Source: Candidatus Parcubacteria bacterium
GTDB lineage: Bacteria; Patescibacteriota; Patescibacteriia; Patescibacteriales; UBA12075
Reading direction: 5' to 3'
Length of the DNA: 16,152 nucleotides
NCBI GenBank assembly: GCA_023140595.1
Contig: JAGLLI010000110.1
Location: 1 to 16,152 of the forward strand
Positions 1 through 6,471 of the stretch are shown here, piece by piece. A program made the translations under genes and the position numbers. Position 1 is the stretch's first letter; every line of letters begins with the position of its first letter. A model generated the notes under the pieces. The model searched no databases, was not told the origin of the DNA, and saw nothing but the letters and a program-made list of their open reading frames with translations.

Positions 1-332
1 TGGATTTGGCTGAGTTGGTAAAAATTTTGGAAGACAAATTCGGTGTTTCCGCGGCTGCTCCGGCAATGATGATGGCAGGAGCTGCGGCTGGCGCTGATGC
101 CGGCGGAGAAGCAGAAGAAAAATCCAGCTTTGATGTTGAGTTAAGCGAATTTGGAAGCAATAAAATCGCCGTAATCAAAGCGGTAAGAACTATTATGGAA
201 ATGGGTCTTAAGGACGCTAAAGATTTGGTTGAATCCGCGCCAAAAGTCCTTAAAGAAGAAGTTAAAAAAGAAGAAGCCGAAGAGATTAAAAAGCAATTGG
301 AAGAAGCAGGAGCCAAGGTTACTTTGAAGTAA
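1..332 (+). CDS. rplL: 50S ribosomal protein L7/L12, 3' part (5' end outside window)
   Basis: This is the ribosomal stalk protein that recruits and stimulates translation factor GTPases on the 50S subunit. The visible part contains the end of the N-terminal dimerisation region (LAELVKILEDKFGVSAAAP), an Ala/Gly-rich hinge (about residues 18-40 of the visible part), and the whole C-terminal factor-binding domain, with the conserved stretches KIAVIKAVR and GLKDAKDLVE and the ending GAKVTLK. A TTG at 6 is not the start: the frame is open to the window edge, and family members have roughly 15-20 more residues before this point. The stop is 8 bases before a strong terminator. In most bacteria rplJ lies just upstream, which would be outside the window. 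Identity is certain; only the start is unseen. Confidence 0.97.
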   Translation, partial: DLAELVKILEDKFGVSAAAPAMMMAGAAAGADAGGEAEEKSSFDVELSEFGSNKIAVIKAVRTIMEMGLKDAKDLVESAPKVLKEEVKKEEAEEIKKQLEEAGAKVTLK

Positions 333-340
333 AAATAAAA

Positions 341-374
341 AACCCTGCCCCTCGCGAGGGGCGGGGTTTTTTTT
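341..374 (+). terminator. Rho-independent terminator after rplL
   Basis: A 14-bp G+C-rich stem (arms 341-354 and 355-368, with one G-U pair; the innermost CGCG forms the loop) is followed directly by a run of eight T. This is a classic intrinsic terminator, and it separates the ribosomal protein operon from the next promoter at 376. Confidence 0.95.
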
Positions 375-375
375 A

Positions 376-404
376 TTGTCTTTTTATTGAAAATTAGTTA
401 AAAT
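376..404 (+). promoter_or_regulatory. Sigma-70-like promoter, apparently leaderless
   Basis: TTGTCT (376-381), a 17-base spacer and TAAAAT (399-404) match the housekeeping -35/-10 consensus. With usual spacing, transcription would start at 411, which is the A of the ATG of the next gene. The mRNA would then have no leader and no ribosome binding site. The spacing is seen in the sequence; the leaderless start is inferred. Confidence 0.6.
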
Positions 405-410
405 ATAAAT

Positions 411-1868
411 ATGACAATAAACAAAATAATAAAATTCAGGATAATATTATTTTTATTGCTTTTTGCGTCTGTTTGTTTTTTCTTTTACAAAGCAATTATT
501 CCAAGTGGCAAAATTATTTATACTAATAATTTTGAAAAGGAAAATTATTTTTTAGGCAAATTAAGCCCGAACGAAAGATTAGCCACGGGCGATAAAAAAA
601 TAGAAAATATAATTATCGCAAATCCGGTTTATTTTAATTTATACACGCCGCGTACTTTTGATAAAGCAATATTAAAGTATCGCTATAAAAACACGGCTAA
701 AACTCCGTTGATTGAAACCGGTGTCTTGGTTGATAAAAACGCTTGGCGTTATGATTTGCAACCGGTTGAGAACAGGCTTATTGATCAATTGTCTTTGGTT
801 TGGAATCAGATTAGGGACGGCGATGAAATGCTTTTGATTAGACCTGAAACATTAGGCGGTGAATACGGTATAAATTATTCCGGTATTAAAGATTTTATTT
901 TAAACCCGCCTGAATTTAATAAAATCGCCGCGTATAATTATAACTTGAGTTTTAATTATATTTTAGATGATTATCAGCCGTCTGAATCTATAACGCAAGA
1001 TATTCCGGCGTTAAGAGGCGCTTATCAATTTTTTGTTTATTTAAAAAATGAGGATTTGTATTTGGATTTTATTTTTTATGATTTAAATAAAAATAAAGAT
1101 TCAGACGATTTTGATATTAGATTGTATTTTAATGATGAGCTTATAGATTTTAAGCGTATTGAGGATGATAATAATATCAGTGATAACGGGGAGGTTAGCA
1201 AAGAAAATAATTTTCAATTTAAGCTGGCGAATTTGCCGGAAGGAGCTTATAAAATTGAAGTAAAAGCTAATAATGATATTATAACAAAAATAATCAAAAG
1301 CCGGCATAAAAAAATGGCTTTTATTCATAAAATTGAATTATTTAACGCAGGAAAAGAGGACATTAAACTTTATACTGACAGCAATTCAATTCAGGCAACC
1401 ACAATCTTCCCTGAAAGCCTGCAAATTATAAAAGTAAATGAAAATAATTTTGATATTAATGAAACTTATAAGCAATTTGAAATTTTAACAGATAATTATG
1501 GCGCAAGCTCGGAAATATTATTGCAAAAAGACGGACTGATTTTGAGCGGAGACGGAGTTTTTGCTTTTAGTCAATATTCTTTAATTAATCCTAAAATCAA
1601 AAAAGCTGATTATAATTTAGATGTAAATAAAGCGGGTATTGATTATATTATTGCCAAATATAAAAGCCCGTTAAAAACAGGCGAATGGTCTGTTGCGGAA
1701 GTGGAAATAGATTTGGCGCAAGCATATCGTGAAAACAATAAAAGCAGTTTTATAATTTCCGCTCCTGCGCTAAAACAGGAATATAATAAAGAATTATATT
1801 TTGATTTAATAGAAATAGAATTAAGCGGTCGCGGCTTATTTGATAAAATTAATGATTTTTGGAATTAA
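411..1868 (+). CDS. Hypothetical membrane-anchored extracytoplasmic protein
   Basis: I do not recognise this 485-residue protein. It opens with a short positive stretch and one hydrophobic helix (about residues 9-28), then a long polar region without further membrane segments, so it is probably a signal-anchored protein facing outside. The rest is rich in Asn, Asp, Ile, Tyr and aromatic residues, with alternating hydrophobic patterns that suggest beta-sandwich domains (for example around 200-290, where GAYKIEVKAN looks like an Ig/FN3-type strand). There are no cysteine pairs and no catalytic motif I can name. The ATG at 411 follows a terminator and a promoter and has no Shine-Dalgarno sequence. 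One base separates its stop from the next gene, so it heads an operon with a small membrane protein and an SPFH protein. A role in surface or membrane organisation is only a guess. Confidence 0.85.
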   Translation: MTINKIIKFRIILFLLLFASVCFFFYKAIIPSGKIIYTNNFEKENYFLGKLSPNERLATGDKKIENIIIANPVYFNLYTPRTFDKAILKYRYKNTAKTPLIETGVLVDKNAWRYDLQPVENRLIDQLSLVWNQIRDGDEMLLIRPETLGGEYGINYSGIKDFILNPPEFNKIAAYNYNLSFNYILDDYQPSESITQDIPALRGAYQFFVYLKNEDLYLDFIFYDLNKNKDSDDFDIRLYFNDELIDFKRIEDDNNISDNGEVSKENNFQFKLANLPEGAYKIEVKANNDIITKIIKSRHKKMAFIHKIELFNAGKEDIKLYTDSNSIQATTIFPESLQIIKVNENNFDINETYKQFEILTDNYGASSEILLQKDGLILSGDGVFAFSQYSLINPKIKKADYNLDVNKAGIDYIIAKYKSPLKTGEWSVAEVEIDLAQAYRENNKSSFIISAPALKQEYNKELYFDLIEIELSGRGLFDKINDFWN

Positions 1869-1869
1869 T

Positions 1870-2055
1870 ATGAGAATAATAGCAAAAGAATTATTTTATA
1901 TACTAGGCTTGGCTTTTTTAACATATTTTGTAATGGAAATTTTTTGGCAAGGAATAGTTTTGTCGTATTTTAATATAAATTGGGTGTTGCTATTATGGGT
2001 GATTACTGCTATATTAATAGTATTAATATCAAATAAAAAAAATGGAAATAAATAA
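1870..2055 (+). CDS. Small two-helix membrane protein
   Basis: This 61-residue protein has two predicted membrane helices (about residues 7-25 and 34-54) joined by a short loop, with a Lys/Asn-rich tail (SNKKNGNK). No known family is recognised. I chose the ATG at 1870 because it follows the previous stop by one base (TAAtATG); a longer in-frame ATG at 1840 would overlap the upstream gene by 29 bases and add a non-hydrophobic extension. Its 3' end overlaps the following SPFH gene by 14 bases, so the three genes are very probably cotranscribed and translationally coupled. It may be a partner of the SPFH protein; that is inference from context only. Confidence 0.75.
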   Translation: MRIIAKELFYILGLAFLTYFVMEIFWQGIVLSYFNINWVLLLWVITAILIVLISNKKNGNK

Positions 2056-3085
2056 AGAACAGATAAAAAAAAATTTACCGTTTATATTGTTTGCAGTTAT
2101 TGTTTTGCTCCAAATTATCGGAATTAAGGGAGTTATCGTATTGGCTATTATTGCCGGGTTATTTTTTGCGTTTAAAAATTTAAAATTAAATAATATAATA
2201 AATCCAGGTTCAAAAAATGCAACAATTGACTTGGATTATCTAAAAAATATGAAAAATGCTAAATCATCAATAGTTTTTGTCATAGGCGCCGTTTTTATCT
2301 TGTGGTTATTTTTTGCTTCAATTGTGATTATTGAAGCCGGCGAAACAGGGGTTTATTCTTTGTTTGGCAAAGTTCGCGATCAGGAATTGTCATCAGGCTT
2401 TCACTTGGTTATTCCTTTAGCAAAGGTTACAAAAATAAGCATTAGAACAGAAGAATACACAATGAGCATCGCGCAAGGAGAGGGCAAGCTCTATGGCTCG
2501 GACGCTATTACGTCTTTAACCAAAGAGGGCTTGAGCGTTGATTTGGATATGACGGTTTTATACCGCATCAAAGAAGACAAGGCTTCGGATATTTACAGAA
2601 CCGTTGGCATAAAAGAGAATGTGGATGAAAAAATTATCCGTCCGACGATTCGCACCGCGATTCGCGATGTAATCGCCCAATATGAAGCAAAAGATATTTA
2701 TTCTGAAAAACGAGAGGAAGCGGCAGACAAAATTGCGGACAATTTAAAAAATGAATTAGGAGAGAGAGGAATTATAATTGAAGAGGTTTTACTCCGAAAT
2801 GTAGCTTTGCCAGCTAATTTGGCAAATGCCATTCAGGAAAAATTGCAAGCCGAACAAGAAGCGCAAAAATATGATTTTATTTTGCAAAAAGAAAAGAAAG
2901 AAAAAGAAAGAAAAGTTATTGAAGCCGAAGGCCAGCGCGACGCGCAAAAAATAATCAACGAGAGTTTAAGCACCAATTATCTTTATTATTTATATATAAA
3001 AGACTTGAAAGAGCGCGAGGGAACAATTTATGTGCCGACTAATCCGTCAACCGGCATGCCGCTTTTTCGGGAATTGGGGAGATAA
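2042..3085 (+). CDS. SPFH/band 7 (prohibitin-like) membrane protein
   Basis: This 347-residue protein belongs to the SPFH superfamily (stomatin, prohibitin, flotillin, HflK/C), which forms large membrane-attached oligomeric cages and often controls membrane proteases or membrane microdomains. Two hydrophobic segments lie at about residues 13-46 and a third at 76-98. The SPFH domain follows directly, with IIEAGETGVYSLFGKV at its start, a central part with IIRPTIRTAIRDVIAQY, and RGIIIEEVLLRNVALP. A charged coiled-coil region (about 265-310, rich in E, K and Q, with EAEGQRDAQKII) completes the prohibitin pattern. Canonical HflK or HflC has one N-terminal helix, so the extra N-terminal hairpin is unusual. 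It overlaps the preceding small gene by 14 bases. No FtsH or NfeD gene is visible nearby. The family call is firm; the exact role is not. Confidence 0.9.
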   Translation: MEINKEQIKKNLPFILFAVIVLLQIIGIKGVIVLAIIAGLFFAFKNLKLNNIINPGSKNATIDLDYLKNMKNAKSSIVFVIGAVFILWLFFASIVIIEAGETGVYSLFGKVRDQELSSGFHLVIPLAKVTKISIRTEEYTMSIAQGEGKLYGSDAITSLTKEGLSVDLDMTVLYRIKEDKASDIYRTVGIKENVDEKIIRPTIRTAIRDVIAQYEAKDIYSEKREEAADKIADNLKNELGERGIIIEEVLLRNVALPANLANAIQEKLQAEQEAQKYDFILQKEKKEKERKVIEAEGQRDAQKIINESLSTNYLYYLYIKDLKEREGTIYVPTNPSTGMPLFRELGR

Positions 3086-3113
3086 TTTCACGTAACGCAT
3101 AACACTTAATTTT

Positions 3114-3473
3114 ATGAATAATAAATTAGTTTATATTGCGCATCGGGTTAGCGGTGATATAGAAAATAATATAAAGCAGATTTTTAAAATTTGCAATGAT
3201 ATTCATAAAAAAGATAATAATATAATTCCTTTTGCTCCATATCTTGTGGCTTTGCAATATTTAGATGACAGAATAATAGAGGAACGAGAGTTAGGAATTC
3301 AGGCTAATGAAGAGCACTTTAGAAGAAAGACAATGGATGAAGTTTGGCTTTGCGGACCGGCAATCTCAAAAGGAATGGAACATGAAATAAAATTTGCTTT
3401 AAAATATAATATTCCAATAAAATGCTATAGTTTAAAGCTTCAGCATGATTTTGATAAATTATTTAAAAAATAA
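3114..3473 (+). CDS. DUF7768/DUF4406-like protein (nucleoside 2-deoxyribosyltransferase-like fold)
   Basis: This 119-residue protein begins with a beta strand and a YIAHRVSGD loop, then a helix, IIPFAPYLVA, and later MDEVWLCGPAISKGMEHEI followed by a helix and a final strand. This order (an N-terminal Y-I-A/S-x-x-x-G-D loop, PFAPYL, and W-L/V-C-G-x-x-I/S-x-G-M-x-x-E-I) is how I remember the small DUF4406/DUF7768 proteins related to nucleoside 2-deoxyribosyltransferases. In that fold the Glu of GMEHEI sits near the nucleophile position. The substrate is unknown; such proteins are common in phages and small genomes. There is no Shine-Dalgarno sequence. It lies 28 bases after the SPFH gene and 4 bases before the next one, so it is probably in the same or an overlapping transcript. 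Confidence 0.7.
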   Translation: MNNKLVYIAHRVSGDIENNIKQIFKICNDIHKKDNNIIPFAPYLVALQYLDDRIIEERELGIQANEEHFRRKTMDEVWLCGPAISKGMEHEIKFALKYNIPIKCYSLKLQHDFDKLFKK

Positions 3474-3477
3474 TTTC

Positions 3478-3930
3478 ATGATAAAAGATGTAATAATAAA
3501 AAAAATTAATAAATACGAAGATGAGCGGGGGTGGCTGGCTGAGGTTTTTCGGGAGGATGAGATTGATTTTCATATTGAGATGTCTTATGTAAGCTCAACT
3601 AAGCCGGGTGTTATTCGCGGGCCTCATGAGCATAAATATCAATCGGATTTTTTTGTATTTATCGGGCCGGGAGATTTTGAATTGCATCTTTGGGATAGGC
3701 GAGAAAATTCTGAAACTTATAAAGAATATGTAAAAATTAAAGTCGGCGAAAGTAATTTGTGCTCAGTAATAGTTCCACCGGGAGTTGTTCATGGCTATAA
3801 ATGTATTTCAAACAATAATGCTTGGTGCGTAAATATGCCGAATAAATTGTATAAAGGAAAAAATAAGCAAGAAGAAATTGATGAAATTCGCTGGGAACAA
3901 GATAAAAACTCGCCTTATAAAATATTATAA
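3478..3930 (+). CDS. RmlC-like cupin (dTDP-4-dehydrorhamnose 3,5-epimerase family)
   Basis: This 150-residue protein has the RmlC-type cupin layout: DERGWLAEVF near the N-terminus, PGVIRGPHEH (His50 and His52), a central cupin strand set (FFVFIGPGDFELHLWDRR), and VIVPPGVVHGYKC (His105), followed by a short C-terminal segment. In RmlC the RG-x-H histidine is the catalytic base and a C-terminal tyrosine is the acid. The first is present, but the usual Y-K-C-T-x-Y-Y segment reads WCVNMPNKLY here, so a true epimerase activity is uncertain. I chose ATG 3478, four bases after the previous stop; an earlier in-frame start at 3445 would lie inside the upstream gene and add residues unlike the family. 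No other dTDP-sugar gene is in view, so the substrate cannot be deduced. Confidence 0.8.
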   Translation: MIKDVIIKKINKYEDERGWLAEVFREDEIDFHIEMSYVSSTKPGVIRGPHEHKYQSDFFVFIGPGDFELHLWDRRENSETYKEYVKIKVGESNLCSVIVPPGVVHGYKCISNNNAWCVNMPNKLYKGKNKQEEIDEIRWEQDKNSPYKIL

Positions 3931-3939
3931 TAAACTAAG

Positions 3940-3976
3940 TTATAATTTTTATATTTAAAAAATATAAAAATTATAA
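3940..3976 (+). repeat. Perfect A/T hairpin before the HIT gene
   Basis: A 16-bp perfect inverted repeat (arms 3940-3955 and 3961-3976, five-base loop) consists only of A and T. It ends 11 bases before the next start codon and contains TATAAA/TAAAAT boxes suited to a -10 element. It could be a weak terminator for the upstream gene, a promoter region, or both. The palindrome is certain, its role open. Confidence 0.6.
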
Positions 3977-3987
3977 AATTATAAAAT

Positions 3988-4392
3988 ATGGACTGTATAT
4001 TTTGTAAAATTATCGCCAATGACATTCCCTGCCACAAGGTTTATGAAGATGACAAAGTTTACGCCTTTTTTGACATTTTACCGATTAGCCAAGGGCATAC
4101 GATTATTGTTCCTAAAAATCACGTTTCTGATATTGAAAGCCTTTCCGAGGGCGAACTATGCGCTATGACAGCGGCAATTAAAAAAATCGGAAAAGCAATG
4201 ATTGACGGTTTGGGTGTGAAAGGCTATAGCGTTTTTCTTGACAATAAAAGCGCAGCTAACCAGCATGTTCCGCATATTCATTTTCATTTGGTGCCTCGTG
4301 CCGAAGGCGACGGATTGGAGCGTTGGCCACAGTCAGGCTACGGCGAGGGCGAAGCTGAATTTTGTTTAAAGAAAGTTAAAAAAGAATTATAA
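3988..4392 (+). CDS. HIT family protein (HINT-like nucleotide hydrolase)
   Basis: This 134-residue protein is a histidine-triad nucleotide hydrolase or transferase; relatives such as HINT hydrolyse nucleoside phosphoramidates and adenylated amines. The N-terminus has the zinc-type pair CIFCKI (Cys3, Cys6). FFDILPISQGHTIIVPKNH is the typical nucleotide-binding core. The triad HVPHIHFHLVPR gives His96, His98 and His100, with His98 the expected nucleophile and His93 as the extra upstream His. Length is normal for the family. There is no Shine-Dalgarno sequence, and a -10-like box lies within 15 bases of the ATG. A second HIT gene follows 16 bases later, which is a probable old tandem duplication. 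All catalytic residues are present, so I expect an active enzyme. Confidence 0.93.
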   Translation: MDCIFCKIIANDIPCHKVYEDDKVYAFFDILPISQGHTIIVPKNHVSDIESLSEGELCAMTAAIKKIGKAMIDGLGVKGYSVFLDNKSAANQHVPHIHFHLVPRAEGDGLERWPQSGYGEGEAEFCLKKVKKEL

Positions 4393-4408
4393 TAATTTTT
4401 AAAAAATA

Positions 4409-4840
4409 ATGGAATGTTTGTTTTGCAAAATCGCGAATAAAGAACTGCCTTGTTATAAAGTATATGAAGACAAGGATTTTTTAGCATTTTTAGATATTAG
4501 ACCGCTTAATCCAGGGCATGTTTTGGTTATACCCAAAAAACATTTTCGCTGGGTTTGGGATGTGCCTGTTAAAAACGATAACTCGCTAAACATTTCCGAA
4601 TATTATATTATTGTTTCCAAAATCGCAAACGCTATCAAAAAAGCTTTTAACACTGATTATGTCGTGTCATTGGTTTTGGGCGAAGAAGTCGCCCATGCCC
4701 ATGTTTGGCTTATCCCGAGATTAAAAAACGACGGACACGGAACCGCGATTGATTTAAAAAATATAAAAAAATTAAGCGATAGGGAAATGACTGAAGCGCA
4801 GGGAAAAATTATTAAACAGTTAAAGAGTTTTAATTATTAA
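4409..4840 (+). CDS. HIT family protein with altered triad (H-A-H-V-W)
   Basis: This is a second HIT protein, 143 residues, beginning MECLFCKIANKELPC, so very like its upstream neighbour at the N-terminus (Cys4 and Cys7 here). The core FLDIRPLNPGHVLVIPKKH is conserved. The triad reads VAHAHVWLIPR: His96 and the nucleophile His98 are kept, but position 100, normally His, is Trp. The middle section differs from the first copy (WVWDVPVKNDN insertion). HIT superfamily branches such as GalT use another residue at the third position, so activity may be retained with changed specificity. It lies 16 bases after the first HIT gene and 11 bases before the ferredoxin, all on one strand and without Shine-Dalgarno sequences. 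Confidence 0.9.
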   Translation: MECLFCKIANKELPCYKVYEDKDFLAFLDIRPLNPGHVLVIPKKHFRWVWDVPVKNDNSLNISEYYIIVSKIANAIKKAFNTDYVVSLVLGEEVAHAHVWLIPRLKNDGHGTAIDLKNIKKLSDREMTEAQGKIIKQLKSFNY

Positions 4841-4851
4841 AGTTTTATTTT

Positions 4852-5028
4852 ATGGCAATTTCAGTAAACAAAGATGCTTGCATTGGCTGTGGCGCGTGCG
4901 CGGCAATATGTCCTAGTATTTTTAAAATGAATGATGACGGCAAAGCATCCGCAATTAGTCAAGGTGATATGGGCTGCGCTAAAAATGCCGGCGAAAGCTG
5001 TCCTGTTCAAGCAATTAAAGCAGTATAG
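4852..5028 (+). CDS. Small monocluster [4Fe-4S] ferredoxin
   Basis: This short gene encodes 58 residues. The N-terminus MAISVNKDACIGCGACAAIC gives Cys10, Cys13 and Cys16, and the distal Cys50 lies in ESCPVQAI; together they are the ligand set of one [4Fe-4S] cluster. Cys20 and Cys42 are at the places where monocluster ferredoxins of the Thermotoga type form a disulfide instead of a second cluster. It is a cytosolic one-electron carrier. The ATG follows the HIT gene by 11 bases, and a terminator begins 14 bases after the stop, so it is the last gene of this run. Partner enzymes are not visible; the radical-SAM enzyme RlmN far downstream needs an electron donor, but nothing links them directly. 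Confidence 0.93.
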   Translation: MAISVNKDACIGCGACAAICPSIFKMNDDGKASAISQGDMGCAKNAGESCPVQAIKAV

Positions 5029-5041
5029 AATGTTTAAAGCG

Positions 5042-5082
5042 AGCCTTCCTCATTTCATGATGAGGGAGGCTTATTTTTGTTT
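5042..5082 (+). terminator. Rho-independent terminator after the ferredoxin gene
   Basis: A 12-bp stem (arms 5042-5053 and 5060-5071, one G-U pair, six-base loop TTCATG) is followed by a T-rich tract interrupted by single A and G bases. It closes the 3114-5028 gene run before uvrC. Confidence 0.88.
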
Positions 5083-5103
5083 TAATAGTATTTTTAATTT
5101 TTT

Positions 5104-6450
5104 ATGGATATAAAAAAAATACAAATTCCTCGAACTCCGGGCTGTTATCAGTTTTTAAATAGACAGGGAAAAATAATTTATATCGGTAAAGCGGCAGATT
5201 TAAAAAGCCGCGTGCTTTCGTATTGGCGCAAAAGCGCGGGTTTAAGTGGGGCTAAACAAGAAATGATAAAGGAAATCGCGGATATCAAATATATTGAAAC
5301 CGATTCAGAAATAGAGGCTTTGCTTTTGGAGTCAAATTTAATAAAAAAGCATCAGCCTAAATATAATATTGACCTAAGGGATGACAAGCGCTTTGTTTAT
5401 ATTAAAATTTCAACTGAGGACGAAATCCCGGGAGTTTTTATAACTAGAAAAATTGAAAAGCAAGGAAAATATTTCGGTCCGTTTACATCTGTTTTGGCCG
5501 TAAGGGATACATTAAAAGCAATTAGAAAAGTATGGCCGTATTGTACAGAGCGAAAAATTAAAAATAAACCTTGTTTTTACGCGCAGATAAACCGATGTAC
5601 TGGGGTTTGCGGCGGCGATTTTGATTTAGCAGAATATAAAAGCAAGATTATTAAGCCGATTGTGATGTTTTTGAGCGGGGAAAAGAATAAATTAATTTTC
5701 AATTACGAATTACAAATTACGAATTTAGAAAAAAAATTAAAAAATAATAAAAATGATGAAAAAATTGTAGAGGAGATAATATTATTAAAGCGGAAATTAT
5801 TGAATTTAAAATATGTATTGGCGTGCGCGAATATTATTGGGATTTCTGAAAAATACGCGGCTGATGTGATTGAGTTGGCTAAAGTTTTGGGTTTGCCAAA
5901 AGTTCCTGAGCGGATAGAGGGGTATGACATATCAAATATTTTCGGGCATGCGGCGGTTGGGTCAATGGTGGTTTTTTCTAATGGCGAACCGGAAAAGAGC
6001 GAATATCGCAAGTTTAAGATTAAAGTTTCAAGTGATTTAGGAGATATTGGGATGTTGCGCGAGGTTTTGGAAAGAAGGATTAGACACATATCACACAACA
6101 CACAGCACACAACAAAAGATATTCAAAAAAATCAGCAAGATAAAAAGAAATTAAAAATTTGGACTAATCCTGATTTAATTATTGTGGATGGCGGCAAGGG
6201 TCAGCTTAATTTAACAGTAAGATTGTTAAAAAAAGAAAAATTAGATATTCCTGTGATAGCTGTGTCAAAGGGCAAGGGGCTTCGCGGCGCAAATGCTCCT
6301 GATAAGATATTTTTTCCAAGAGAAAAAAAACCGCTTGAGCTGCCTTTAGCGTCTCCTACTTTGCATGTTATAAAGCGCGTTAGAGATGAAGCGCATCGTT
6401 TTGCGATTAAATATCATCGGGAATTAAGGCAAAAAAAATTTATCACGTAG
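5104..6450 (+). CDS. uvrC: Excinuclease ABC subunit C, shortened at the C-terminus
   Basis: UvrC makes both incisions in nucleotide excision repair. The N-terminal GIY-YIG nuclease is present (PGCYQF at 12-17, IIYIGKA, LKSRV, and LLLESNLIKKHQPKYNI). Four cysteines follow in the usual UvrC cluster region (YCTER, KPCFYAQINRCTGVCGG). The RNase H-like second nuclease is complete in outline: IEGYDISNIFG, IIVDGGKGQLNL and VRDEAHRFAIKYHRELR. Two things are odd. The UVR motif after FLSGEKNK lacks the LEFExAAxxRD signature and contains a short DNA repeat. The protein stops at 448 residues, right after HRELRQKKFIT, so the tandem helix-hairpin-helix domain present in typical proteins of about 600 residues is missing. 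A CA-rich insert codes for HISHNTQHTTKD near residue 330. The stop TAG lies inside a REP-like palindrome shared with the end of uvrB. Confidence 0.95.
   Translation: MDIKKIQIPRTPGCYQFLNRQGKIIYIGKAADLKSRVLSYWRKSAGLSGAKQEMIKEIADIKYIETDSEIEALLLESNLIKKHQPKYNIDLRDDKRFVYIKISTEDEIPGVFITRKIEKQGKYFGPFTSVLAVRDTLKAIRKVWPYCTERKIKNKPCFYAQINRCTGVCGGDFDLAEYKSKIIKPIVMFLSGEKNKLIFNYELQITNLEKKLKNNKNDEKIVEEIILLKRKLLNLKYVLACANIIGISEKYAADVIELAKVLGLPKVPERIEGYDISNIFGHAAVGSMVVFSNGEPEKSEYRKFKIKVSSDLGDIGMLREVLERRIRHISHNTQHTTKDIQKNQQDKKKLKIWTNPDLIIVDGGKGQLNLTVRLLKKEKLDIPVIAVSKGKGLRGANAPDKIFFPREKKPLELPLASPTLHVIKRVRDEAHRFAIKYHRELRQKKFIT
5701..5725 (+). repeat. AATTACGAATT short repeat inside uvrC
   Basis: AATTACGAATT occurs twice (5701-5711 and 5715-5725) at a 14-base period. 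It encodes YELQITNLE in the degenerate UVR region of UvrC. Similar AATTACGAATTA tracts are, to my memory, a common dispersed repeat in many bacterial genomes, often read as NYELRITN. A related tract lies in ileS at 12431-12459. Confidence 0.6.
6084..6115 (+). repeat. CA-rich low-complexity insert in uvrC
   Basis: This run is made almost entirely of ACA/CAC units. It adds the polar stretch HISHNTQHTT between LERRIRH and the IIVDGG motif, at a place where UvrC proteins normally have only a short linker. It looks like an in-frame microsatellite expansion. Confidence 0.55.
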
Positions 6451-6471
6451 GAACAGGGCACCGCCCTGTTC
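6446..6471 (+). repeat. REP-like palindrome, copy 1, at the uvrC/uvrB convergence
   Basis: The element starts with CGTAG and continues with the hairpin GAACAGGGC-ACC-GCCCTGTTC (6451-6471). It matches the copy at 8382-8407 in 25 of 26 positions. The GTAG foot followed by a palindrome is the layout of REP elements recognised by RAYT transposases. The uvrC stop TAG (6448-6450) and the uvrB stop TGA (complement of 6470-6472) both fall in it. The hairpin could also end transcription from both sides. Confidence 0.85.

Noticed and set aside
1101..1328. Minus-strand open frame inside the large membrane-anchored protein gene
   Set aside because: It is antisense to a gene with a good promoter and start, is of low complexity (Phe/Ile-rich from AT-rich DNA), and has no ribosome binding site.
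4931..5113. Plus-strand open frame overlapping the ferredoxin gene
   Set aside because: It is the shifted frame of the ferredoxin and runs through the terminator; the ferredoxin frame has all its cysteine ligands.
5703..6110. Long minus-strand open frame within uvrC
   Set aside because: It lies wholly antisense to conserved UvrC motifs and starts in the CA-rich repeat.
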